NCBI GenBank assembly: GCA_021789735.1
Contig: JAJYJB010000017.1
Span: forward strand, 1-37,705
DNA length: 37,705 bases
Direction: 5' to 3'
Source of the DNA: Nitrospirota bacterium
GTDB taxonomy: Bacteria; Nitrospirota; Thermodesulfovibrionia; Thermodesulfovibrionales; JdFR-88
The notes below the pieces were generated by a model that worked only from the letters and a program-made list of their open reading frames with translations, was not told the DNA's origin and searched no databases. Position numbers and translations under genes: made by a program. Positions 31,174-37,705 of the stretch are shown in pieces. The number at the start of each line of letters is the position of its first letter. Position 1 is the first letter of the stretch.

Positions 31174-31986
31174 TTGTTTTTGGACAGTATTTTTTCAGAT
31201 CCATATCTGGACCGCCTGACCGGGTCGCTCAAGGCCCTTGAAAGCGCGGTGGTCGCCTTCTCCGGCGGAGTGGACAGCACCTTCCTGTTAAAAGCCGTGA
31301 AGCTCTCCGGCATAAGGGCGCTCGCCGTGACCTCGGCCTCGCCCTCGCACCCCAAATGGGACGTGCAGGCCGCCGTGGAGATGGCCTCCGTGACAGGCGT
31401 CCCGCACAGGCTCATAAGGACACGCGAGCTTGAAAACCCGGGCTACTACGAAAACCCGCCGGACAGGTGCTATTATTGCAAGTCCGAGCTTTTTAGCGCC
31501 CTGGCGGACATTGCGCGAAGGGAAGGATACATGTGCGTGATAGACGGAAGCACGGCGGACGACCTTGAAGATTTCCGCCCGGGAATGAAGGCCGCGCATG
31601 AGCTGGGCGTGAGAAGCCCCCTCCTTGAGGCTGGCTTAGGGAAAGAACAGATAAGGCGCCTTTCCAGGGAGCTCGGGCTTTGCACCTGGGACAGGCCGTC
31701 TTCGCCATGTCTTGCCTCGAGGGTGCCTTACGGCACGCCTGTGACCGAGGCGGGGCTGCAAAGGATCGCCCTTTGCGAGGAGGCCCTGAGGGAACTCGGG
31801 CTCAGGGAGTTCCGCGTAAGGGACCACGGGGACGTTGCAAGGCTGGAGGTAAGCCAGGCGGACTTCGCCCTGGCGCTTTCGGCAAAAGAGAAGATCGTGG
31901 CAGCGCTCAAAGGGCATTTCAGGTTCGTTTGCCTGGACCTGGAGGGTTTCAGGAGCGGGAGCCTGAACCGGATGATAAAAAAATAG
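31174..31986 (+). CDS. larE: LarE, ATP-dependent sulfur transferase of nickel-pincer cofactor synthesis
   Basis: 270 aa. PP-loop ATPase motif SGGVDS (30-35) and LarE signature PSSPCLASRVPYGTPVT. Cys179 aligns with the sulfur-donor Cys176 of Lactobacillus LarE. Cys99 and Cys102 (RCYYC) make a set of three cysteines, as in LarE proteins proposed to carry a [4Fe-4S] cluster and recycle sulfur instead of sacrificing it. It adenylates and thiolates the pyridinium dicarboxylate precursor. larB and larC are not in the window. The start is TTG at 31174, with GGGG nine bases upstream; a second TTG follows two codons later. Probably in the rng transcript. Confidence 0.9.
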   Translation: MFLDSIFSDPYLDRLTGSLKALESAVVAFSGGVDSTFLLKAVKLSGIRALAVTSASPSHPKWDVQAAVEMASVTGVPHRLIRTRELENPGYYENPPDRCYYCKSELFSALADIARREGYMCVIDGSTADDLEDFRPGMKAAHELGVRSPLLEAGLGKEQIRRLSRELGLCTWDRPSSPCLASRVPYGTPVTEAGLQRIALCEEALRELGLREFRVRDHGDVARLEVSQADFALALSAKEKIVAALKGHFRFVCLDLEGFRSGSLNRMIKK

Positions 31987-32059
31987 ACGGGAAACACTGA
32001 GACACTACCGGAAACAGCAACAGCATCCATAATTTTTTGTTTATTTGGAATATCGATAT

Positions 32060-33376
32060 ATGAAAAATTTGAATGAGGCCCTGGACAAAAGGGCCAGGGC
32101 GCTTGCCACATCCGCAAAAGGGCTTGGCGAGGGGCTTTTGGGCAAGCTCCTTGAAGGCAATTCCCTGGGCAGGGAACTGGGGCCGGGGGCGGCCGGGCGC
32201 TTGATGGAGGCAAACCCGGGGGGGCCGGGCCTAGATGACTGCGCCCGCTGCGGCAGTTGCAAGGCGCGCTGCCCCGAATACGAGCTTACAGGCAACGAGG
32301 CCTTTTCCCCAAGAGGAAGGCTCATGCTCCTTCGCGGGCTTGCCGCTGGCGGTACGGAGCCCACGGACGGGTTTTTAGGGCGCATATTTTCCTGCACTCT
32401 CTGCGGCCGCTGCGATGTGTCCTGTCCGGTGGGCATCAGGCCCACAACGTTCATCTACAGAGCGCGCGATATCCTGAGAAAGCTGGACTCCAAAAGGCTC
32501 CTCACCCGAACGGCGCTCCGGGCAGGCCTGAACAGGCCCGCCCTGGGCATGAGCGCCGCAAGGTTCATAACCGGGCTTAAGCACGACCTGCTTAAAAGGC
32601 TGGCCCCCCGCCTTCCGGAGGGGCTAAGATTGCCCGCGCGCCAGCTTAAAAGCGGTCACCAGGTGTTAACACCCAGAAAGGCGGCCGGCAGGGTGGCGGT
32701 CTTTGCCGGGTGCTCGGCCAATTACCTGATGCCGGAGACCGGCGAGGACCTGGTAGACATGCTGCTTGCCTCCGGATACGAGGTTGTCCTGCCGGGCGGA
32801 GAGGTCTGCTGCGGCATGCCGCTCCGGGGCCTTGGCCTGGAGGACGAGGCAAGAAGGTTCGCGGCCAAAAACCTGGAGACATTCGGAAAGCTGAACGTGG
32901 AGGCGGTAGTGAGCCCATGTTCCACCTGCGTGTACATGATAAAAAAGCTCTACCCGGAGCTTGCGGGAGGCGGCGTGGAAAACGCTGTGGACGCGGCCGA
33001 TTTTCTGCTTTCTCCGGACAGGCTCAAGCTGGAGCCAGCGGCAGCGGAAACGGGCCTCCGCCTTGTCTGGCACGAGCCGTGCCACTTCAAATACGGCCTT
33101 GGCTCCAGCGCGGAACCTTTTTTAAGGCTTTTGAATATCGAAAGACCAAAAGAGGATGGCTGCTGCGGCTTCGGGTCCTTCCTGACGGACAGGGACATCT
33201 CGCGGGAGCTCCTTTCAGGGCGGATAAAGGCCTATGAAGGTGCGGACGTTGTCGTCACCTCTTGCCCGGGCTGCAGGATACAGCTTGAAAGCGGCGGAAT
33301 AAAGACGGCGCACATCCTTGAAGTTGTTGAAAAGGCCCTTCACTCCGCGGGCAGCAATGAAAAAATGACCGGATAA
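32060..33376 (+). CDS. GlcF-like two-[4Fe-4S], CCG-domain iron-sulfur protein
   Basis: 438 aa from the ATG at 32060; an in-frame TTG at 32045 is an alternative. Two ferredoxin motifs (Cys61/64/67/71; Cys112/115/118/122) are followed by two cysteine-rich CCG domains ([13 protein letters not shown]...[12 protein letters not shown]...SPCSTC, and EPCHFKYG...DGCCGFGSF...SCPGC). This is the layout of glycolate/lactate oxidase iron-sulfur subunits (GlcF) and related hydroxyacid electron carriers. No FAD partner (GlcD) is adjacent, so the donor is unknown. Following LarE it suits lactate or 2-hydroxyacid metabolism (inference). A hairpin terminator lies just past the stop. Confidence 0.9.
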   Translation: MKNLNEALDKRARALATSAKGLGEGLLGKLLEGNSLGRELGPGAAGRLMEANPGGPGLDDCARCGSCKARCPEYELTGNEAFSPRGRLMLLRGLAAGGTEPTDGFLGRIFSCTLCGRCDVSCPVGIRPTTFIYRARDILRKLDSKRLLTRTALRAGLNRPALGMSAARFITGLKHDLLKRLAPRLPEGLRLPARQLKSGHQVLTPRKAAGRVAVFAGCSANYLMPETGEDLVDMLLASGYEVVLPGGEVCCGMPLRGLGLEDEARRFAAKNLETFGKLNVEAVVSPCSTCVYMIKKLYPELAGGGVENAVDAADFLLSPDRLKLEPAAAETGLRLVWHEPCHFKYGLGSSAEPFLRLLNIERPKEDGCCGFGSFLTDRDISRELLSGRIKAYEGADVVVTSCPGCRIQLESGGIKTAHILEVVEKALHSAGSNEKMTG

Positions 33377-33386
33377 CTGCCTGCCG

Positions 33387-33414
33387 GCAAAAAACGGAGT
33401 TCCCGGTTTTTTGC
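33387..33414 (+). terminator. Hairpin terminator after the GlcF-like gene
   Basis: GCAAAAAACGG (33387-33397) pairs with CCGGTTTTTTGC (33403-33414), with one bulged G. The A6/T6 arms make it usable in both directions. Confidence 0.7.
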
Positions 33415-33420
33415 TATAAT
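33412..33420 (+). promoter_or_regulatory. Extended -10 promoter of the transaldolase-like gene
   Basis: TGCTATAAT: a perfect TATAAT (33415-33420) with the extended TGN element. The -35 region is occupied by the preceding terminator and is poor. The expected start near 33427 leaves a leader of about 57 bases with AGGTGG, a conventional Shine-Dalgarno, 7 bases before the ATG. Confidence 0.6.
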
Positions 33421-33483
33421 AAGCCCACAAAAAGCAAAAAACCTCACAATAAAAAAGACGCGTTCTGGGGAAGGTGGCTTGAA

Positions 33484-34143
33484 ATGAAGATATTCATCGA
33501 TACGGCAAACTTGTCCGAGATAAAAGAGGCGTGGAGCATGGGTGTGATTGACGGGGTCACCACCAACCCGAGCCTCATCAGCAAGGAAAACCGCGAGCCC
33601 TTCGGACTGCTCAAGGACATCTGCCGGGTGGCAAAGGGGCCGGTGAGCGCGGAGGTCGTAGCGCTCGATGCCGAAGGCATGGTGAAGGAGGCAAAATCGC
33701 TTTCGGCCATCGCAAAGAACATCGTGGTCAAGATACCCATGACGGAAGAAGGGCTGAAGGCGGTAAAAAAGCTCTCTGCGCTGGGCATAAAGACGAACGT
33801 TACACTGGTCTTCTCCCCAACCCAGGCGCTACTTGCCGCCAAGGCCGGGGCAACCTATATAAGCCCGTTCGTGGGCAGGCTTGACGACATAAGCCAGGCC
33901 GGCATGGAGCTCATCTCGGACATAATGATAATCCTCGAAAATTACATGTTCGATACACAGGTGATCGTGGCAAGCATCAGAAACCCGATGCATGTGGTCG
34001 AGTCCGCAAGGCTGGGCGCTCATGTGGCCACCATCCCGTTTTCCGTCATCAAACAGCTAGCCAGGCACCCGCTTACGGACGCAGGGATGGACAAGTTCCT
34101 GAAGGACTGGCAGAAGGTGCCCAAAAAGAAAAAGGCCATTTAA
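33484..34143 (+). CDS. Transaldolase/fructose-6-phosphate aldolase (TalC/Fsa family)
   Basis: 219 aa, the short single-domain form. Schiff-base Lys83 in VVKIPMT, N-terminal [23 protein letters not shown], and the C-terminal [20 protein letters not shown]. Members act as transaldolase or as fructose-6-phosphate aldolase; sequence alone does not decide, but anaerobes lacking classical transaldolase mostly use this as TalC. With rpiB elsewhere in the window it supplies non-oxidative pentose phosphate steps. Shine-Dalgarno AGGTGG precedes the ATG. Confidence 0.94.
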   Translation: MKIFIDTANLSEIKEAWSMGVIDGVTTNPSLISKENREPFGLLKDICRVAKGPVSAEVVALDAEGMVKEAKSLSAIAKNIVVKIPMTEEGLKAVKKLSALGIKTNVTLVFSPTQALLAAKAGATYISPFVGRLDDISQAGMELISDIMIILENYMFDTQVIVASIRNPMHVVESARLGAHVATIPFSVIKQLARHPLTDAGMDKFLKDWQKVPKKKKAI

Positions 34144-34194
34144 TTTAAAAGAAGGAGACAGGGTGAGCATGGCTTGCTCATTCTCGCTCCGGGG

Positions 34195-34253
34195 ATTTGC
34201 CGAATGAGACTTTTATTTTTCTCGTTACCCCGCAGGGTCTCATTCGGGCAAAT
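34195..34253. repeat. Long hairpin between the transaldolase gene and truB
   Basis: ATTTGCCGAATGAGAC (34195-34210) is inverted at 34237-34253 (GTCTCATTCGGGCAAAT), differing by a single extra base; the loop is 26 bases. A second small inverted repeat, GAGCA/TGCTC, lies at about 34164-34178. No T run follows the long stem, so it is not a standard terminator; it may be a minimal insertion or a structured RNA. Confidence 0.55.
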
Positions 34254-34345
34254 AAGCAGCCGCCATCCCACCACGCCTCCTTTTTAGCGAGCTTTTTTCA
34301 GATTTTTATCAAACTGCCCCATTACTCGATGTACTGTACCCTCTT

Positions 34346-34375
34346 TTGATTCACCCCATACGCTTTGTGTAAAAT
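34346..34375 (+). promoter_or_regulatory. Promoter of truB, very short leader
   Basis: TTGATT (34346-34351), an 18-base spacer, TAAAAT (34370-34375). The predicted start near 34382 leaves about 7 bases before the ATG at 34389. No Shine-Dalgarno is present. Confidence 0.5.
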
Positions 34376-34388
34376 AATAGGCTCTACC

Positions 34389-35255
34389 ATGGACAAAATC
34401 ATCCTGCTGGACAAAACTGAAGGGCTTACCTCGCAGCAGGCGGTAAGCCTTGTAAAAAGACGCATGGGAATCAAAAAGGCGGGCCATACCGGAACGCTTG
34501 ATCCGCTGGCCACGGGGCTTCTGATCGTCTGCACGGGCGAGGCAACAAAAGTGAGCCGTTTTCTCCTTGACCTGCCTAAAAAATATGAGACCACCATAAA
34601 ATTTGGCGAAAGGACGGACACCTTCGATTCCTGCGGCGTGGTCACGGAAACGGGCAGCGCGGATATAGACCGCGGGGCCCTTGAGGCGGAGCTCGCGCTT
34701 TTTCTTGGCAGGACCAAACAGATGCCACCAATGTATTCCGCACTCAAGAAGGACGGCAAACCGCTTTATGAGCTGGCCAGGCAGGGGATAGAGGTCGTCC
34801 GCGAGGAGCGTGAAGTGGAGATAAGCGAATTAACCATTCTTGATTTTGAGCCGCCTTTTGCAAGGCTCATGGTGTCCTGCTCCAAGGGGACCTACATAAG
34901 GGCCCTTGCTGACGACATCGGCATAAGAATGGGCACCTTCGCCCATGTGGCAAGCCTGAGGAGGACCGCGATAGGGCCTTTTGACGTAAAAGACTCCGTG
35001 CGTCCGGGGGAACTGGGCCCTGAGGGCGCGGGCCCCGCGTCCGCCGCGCTCATTGAGATAGACCGGGCACTGGGCTTTCTTGAAGAGGTGAAGACAGAGG
35101 CCCAGGACTTAAAAAAGATACAAAACGGAGCGCCTTTCAGGGCCCGCCTGCCCATTTCCGGAAGCGTAAGGATAAAGGCCCCCGATGGAAAGCTTCTGGG
35201 CATCGGCGAGGCCTTCAGGGGCCTTGTAAAGGTGGAGAGGCTCCTGCACCTCTAG
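34389..35255 (+). CDS. truB: tRNA pseudouridine(55) synthase
   Basis: 288 aa from the ATG at 34389 (MDKIILLDKTEGLTS); an upstream TTG at 34365 lies in the promoter. Catalytic Asp38 in GHTGTLDPLATG, then KKYETTIKFGERTDTFD, MPPMYSALKKDGKPLYELAR and a C-terminal PUA-like region. It makes pseudouridine 55 in the T-loop of tRNAs. Often found with rbfA/infB, which are not here. An intrinsic terminator follows immediately. Confidence 0.96.
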   Translation: MDKIILLDKTEGLTSQQAVSLVKRRMGIKKAGHTGTLDPLATGLLIVCTGEATKVSRFLLDLPKKYETTIKFGERTDTFDSCGVVTETGSADIDRGALEAELALFLGRTKQMPPMYSALKKDGKPLYELARQGIEVVREEREVEISELTILDFEPPFARLMVSCSKGTYIRALADDIGIRMGTFAHVASLRRTAIGPFDVKDSVRPGELGPEGAGPASAALIEIDRALGFLEEVKTEAQDLKKIQNGAPFRARLPISGSVRIKAPDGKLLGIGEAFRGLVKVERLLHL

Positions 35256-35292
35256 CCGGGGTTTTTTCCTCGCGAAAGCAGCCCCGGTTTTT
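35256..35292 (+). terminator. Intrinsic terminator of truB
   Basis: CCGGGG (35256-35261) pairs with CCCCGG (35282-35287), followed by T5 (35288-35292). The loop is 20 bases. Confidence 0.8.
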
Positions 35293-35359
35293 CACCTTCC
35301 GGTAAACGCGCCCCGGGCTTTATGACGACAGAAAACGAGAAATAGCCTGTAAAAGGATT

Positions 35360-35373
35360 CCTGGAAATCCAGG
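35360..35373 (-). terminator. Small hairpin downstream of the TusA-like gene
   Basis: CCTGGA-AA-TCCAGG, a perfect 6-bp stem, lies just past the stop codon of the minus-strand TusA-like gene. On that strand the run after it is only weakly T-rich, so termination is possible but uncertain. Confidence 0.35.
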
Positions 35374-35382
35374 CGGAAGGTT

Positions 35383-35625
35383 TTACTTTATCTTTTTTGC
35401 GACTATGCTCCAATATCCGTCTTTTTCTTCTACCCTGATCAGTTCCTGTCCGGCCTTTGACAGCCATAGCGGGGCGCTCACGCTCGTATCCTTTTCCGAG
35501 GAAAGAAGCTCGATAACAGTTCCGATTTCTCCGTTTTTGATGGCCGAAATAAGTTCCATAAGAGGCCCGGGGCATCCCAGGGAGCAACGGGCATCGATTG
35601 TCTTATCGATTTTCACGTCTGCCAT
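35383..35625 (-). CDS. TusA/SirA-family sulfur-carrier protein
   Basis: 80 aa. The TusA fold signature is DARCSLGCPGPLMELISAI, with the persulfide-carrying Cys18 in CPGP and an extra Cys14. TusA proteins pass sulfane sulfur to tRNA thiolation, molybdenum cofactor or dissimilatory sulfur enzymes. GAGG six bases upstream supports the ATG at 35625. It is the second gene of a minus-strand pair behind a CPBP membrane protein (105 bases apart). No dsrE, rhodanese or tusBCD genes are near, so the pathway is not determined. Confidence 0.88.
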   Translation of the reverse strand: MADVKIDKTIDARCSLGCPGPLMELISAIKNGEIGTVIELLSSEKDTSVSAPLWLSKAGQELIRVEEKDGYWSIVAKKIK

Positions 35626-35730
35626 TTAATACCTCAATTGGCAAGTTGCCATCAGCAAAAAATGTTAGCAATATCCGCGTGTGAAGGTCAACCTCATGCA
35701 CGGTACAAATATTGCGTACGTCGCAGGGCG

Positions 35731-36423
35731 TCAGGCATGGCGCTTCATCATCTGCACAACGACTATGCCGATGAAATCCTGCAGGAAATGCATCGTTATC
35801 GTAGCCGTAAGGCTTTTGCGCCACAGGTAGACAAGGGCATAGACCAGGCCCACCACAAAGACACCCAGTATTTGCGCCAGGCCCTCATAGCCATGCCCGG
35901 CGGTAAAGATCATGGCAGACAGGACCACGGCCGCGGCGGGGCTGGCTGTGACAGCCTCCAGGCGCAGTATAAGGTAACCCCGGAAGATGCTCTCCTCGGC
36001 AACCGCCACTACGGCGATCATGATGATGGCTAACACGTATTGCGCCACTCCTTGTATTTTTATGGGAAGCGGGTTTGGAGGGGCAGGCAGTCCGGCCTTA
36101 TGCAGATAGCTCACCATGACGGAGGTGAGGACAAAGACGGGGATGAACACCGCAACCCCTGTGCCGGCTTCCTTCCACAGGTTTCTGGATGTGAGCCCCA
36201 GAGCGACTGAATGCTCGCCGTTGCGCCAGACAAAATACAGCACCAGAAATAAAAGCGCAAGGTCCCGCAGGATTATGGAACCCGCCAGAAAAAGAAAACC
36301 GGCGCCGGCGATGCGTCTGGCGATAAAAAAAGAAAGCACGAGCGAGGGCAGGATAAGAAACAGAAAGACAAGCAGCTCCAAAAGCTGCCCCTTGCGCGTC
36401 AGCGGCCGGTTTTCCATGGCCAT
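35731..36423 (-). CDS. CPBP-family intramembrane metalloprotease
   Basis: 230 aa with about seven hydrophobic segments. The CAAX-protease/bacteriocin-processing (CPBP, ABI) motifs are all present: EESIFRG (Glu143, Glu144, Arg148), His177 in TAGHGYEG, and His212 in MHFLQD. Such proteins cleave in the membrane; substrates are unknown in most bacteria. ATG at 36423 is followed by another two codons later. A G-run (GGGGGG, six bases upstream) may serve as the ribosome site. Confidence 0.88.
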   Translation of the reverse strand: MAMENRPLTRKGQLLELLVFLFLILPSLVLSFFIARRIAGAGFLFLAGSIILRDLALLFLVLYFVWRNGEHSVALGLTSRNLWKEAGTGVAVFIPVFVLTSVMVSYLHKAGLPAPPNPLPIKIQGVAQYVLAIIMIAVVAVAEESIFRGYLILRLEAVTASPAAAVVLSAMIFTAGHGYEGLAQILGVFVVGLVYALVYLWRKSLTATITMHFLQDFIGIVVVQMMKRHA

Positions 36424-36577
36424 TCAGGACCCCCCGTGGCTGGTTTTATTTTTTTTAAGCCGGTTCTGTGTCATGCCGAAATCCTACTGCAAACAGTCCT
36501 GCGGCGCAAGAAGCCCGTTAAGGAAAAATGACGTCCAGTGGATCCCTGGCCGCTTTTTTTGCCCCTGGGCCTCTCTG

Positions 36578-37210
36578 TCAGAATGCTACCAGGCGGTCTT
36601 CTTTCATGAGAGCCCACTGTTTTTCGTATTCCATGATGTGTGCGACCATGTTTACGAAGGCCTCGTCATAATCGAACCGTTCCAGAAGATGGAAGCCCAT
36701 TTCAAGGCCGGATGTTATGCCCCCCGCGGTCAGTATCCGCCCGGTGTCCACAATGCGGTGTCTGTCTATTGTGCACTTAGGGGCGATCTGCGCCAGCCGG
36801 TCTATAGGCACGACCTTTTCTCCAGGGTCCGCGTTTTTCCGGTTCGTGCATTTGAGCCCGTCCAGAAGTCCAGCCTTGCCGAAAACCCAGGAACCTGTGC
36901 ACACGCTGACCAGAAGTGTCTTTTCGGGAAGCGTTTTGACGAAATCGATAAGGCGGCCGTTGTGCATTTCCGCGCGTGAGCCTATTCCGCCAGGTATAAG
37001 GAACGCATCCATATCCGGCTTCTGGTCCAGACTGTACCTGGGCGTGATGGTCAGGTTGCCGGTTGTCATAACGGGGGAAAGCGGGTCTCCCACCAGAAAG
37101 ACATCCAGCTCCGGGTCCATCCTGCGCGCCACCGCAAACACGCCGGCCGGTCCGGCCCAGTCGATGACCTCGGCCCCATTGTAGATGTAAATTCCAAGCC
37201 TTTTCTTCAT
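36578..37210 (-). CDS. DJ-1/PfpI-superfamily protein, isonitrile hydratase-like
   Basis: 210 aa from the ATG at 37210, with GGAGG ten bases upstream; a longer frame to 37234 would include that site. The nucleophile-elbow Cys104 lies in VSVCTGSWVFGKAGLL, which resembles InhA-type isonitrile hydratases and the N-terminal domain of GlxA regulators; there is no AraC domain. N-terminal GIYIYNGAEVIDWAGPAGVF and AFLIPGG are typical. The substrate is unknown. Confidence 0.88.
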   Translation of the reverse strand: MKKRLGIYIYNGAEVIDWAGPAGVFAVARRMDPELDVFLVGDPLSPVMTTGNLTITPRYSLDQKPDMDAFLIPGGIGSRAEMHNGRLIDFVKTLPEKTLLVSVCTGSWVFGKAGLLDGLKCTNRKNADPGEKVVPIDRLAQIAPKCTIDRHRIVDTGRILTAGGITSGLEMGFHLLERFDYDEAFVNMVAHIMEYEKQWALMKEDRLVAF

Positions 37211-37705
37211 GCTCCTTGGTCCTCCTTTTGCCACGGGTTTTTGTTTTGCGCCGCAGGGATAAAAAAGAAAACAGGAAGCAGCCGCTCGGGAAAGACTTGT
37301 TTTTTAGATTATATCAGGCCGGTTATCATCACCCTTACTCTTCGACTGAATATCCAGACCATTCCGAACATTGATTCCGATCCATTCCGGCCCCCAAAAC
37401 ATGCACTGCAATGCTTTCCTGGACTCCACACCGCTTACATTTTTACTGCGAGGGTATGATTTCTCCCTGTAACACCACACACCGCATTTTTTGCCATAGG
37501 GTTATGACTTCACCTGTAAATAAACGCGTATCATGACAGGGGGCCAGCACCAGGTTCCCCTTCGACTCCGCACTTTTCGCTGAATGCTGCGGATGCTAGA
37601 CTTCACCCTGTACTTTAACAAAAAGGCAGCTCTCATTTTTTGCATGCTTCAAGTGGAAAGTATTATAGCCTTGAAAAAAAGAATGCGGTTCTTCTTCCAT
37701 CTCAA
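37211..37705. other. Non-coding right end with weak degenerate repeats
   Basis: No convincing gene. Loosely similar blocks recur: GGTTATCATCACCCTTAC (37320), GGTATGATTTCTCCCTGTAA (37453), GGTTATGACTTCACCTGTAA (37500) and GCTAGACTTCACCCTGTAC (37595). Blocks like GCATTTTTTGC also recur (about 37473 and 37636). Spacing is irregular. A promoter for a gene beyond the right edge may lie near 37660 (AGTATTATAG). Confidence 0.4.

Noticed and set aside
37320..37650. Possible CRISPR array at the right edge
   Set aside because: The recurring blocks are imperfect and the spacing is irregular; there are no cas genes in the window.

Overview
The window is a gene-dense bacterial chromosome segment that looks like core genome, with no prophage, CRISPR array, tRNA or rRNA gene that I can see. 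LpxC, a lipid A enzyme, points to a Gram-negative outer membrane. Several features recall Nitrospirota or Desulfobacterota anaerobes: a three-piece (archaeal-type) glutamate synthase, several radical-SAM proteins, a NikMNQO-type nickel importer, LarE, and high GC combined with frequent AGG (Arg) and ATA (Ile) codons. That placement is inference; no marker here settles it.

Layout. 1-3812 (minus): split glutamate synthase operon, from a class II glutaminase through an FMN/ferredoxin synthase subunit to a GXGXG subunit that runs off the left edge. 3868-6132 (plus): rpiB, glyA, nrdR. 6207-9925 (plus): nickel block with nikR, a 180-bp MITE-like element, then translationally coupled cbiM-cbiN-cbiQ-cbiO. 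9922-12259 (minus): a YhcC-like radical SAM protein and an MFS exporter. 12477-13871: a flavin disulfide-oxidoreductase homologue. 13913-16627 (minus): RluA-type pseudouridine synthase, YggU/DUF167 and RmuC. 16757-18997 (plus): endonuclease IV, a structured spacer of about 0.57 kb without a recognisable gene, a winged-helix/degenerate nucleotidyltransferase regulator, and a lysine-rich histone H1-like protein with a strong terminator. 19216-21632 (minus): lpxC and tldD. 21763-22566: an MTA/MTI phosphorylase. 22629-24023 (minus): an NtrC-type regulator that has lost its ATPase motifs. 24165-25451: rarA. 25557-26861 (minus): ugd. 26989-33376 (plus): fused radical-SAM/DUF2344 protein, RNase G, larE and a GlcF-like Fe-S protein. 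33484-35255 (plus): transaldolase-like fsa/talC and truB. 35383-37210 (minus): TusA-like protein, CPBP protease and a DJ-1/PfpI protein. The right-hand 0.5 kb is non-coding with weak degenerate repeats.

Themes. (1) Nickel: NikR, the CbiMNQO/NikMNQO importer with a His-rich tail on its ATPase, and LarE (nickel-pincer cofactor synthesis) suggest nickel matters to this cell. (2) Several first-in-transcript genes have a sigma70-like -10 box only 5-8 bases from the start codon and no Shine-Dalgarno, so leaderless mRNAs appear common; internal genes and some others have good Shine-Dalgarno sites. (3) A small dispersed inverted-repeat family occurs as a complete MITE, a 57-bp hairpin and a lone end, each beside a gene boundary. 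I found no clearly undescribed multi-gene system. The best leads are the leaderless starts, the MITE at cbiM, the ATPase-dead regulator, the lipoamide-dehydrogenase-like protein lacking its catalytic His, and the regulator/histone-like pair.
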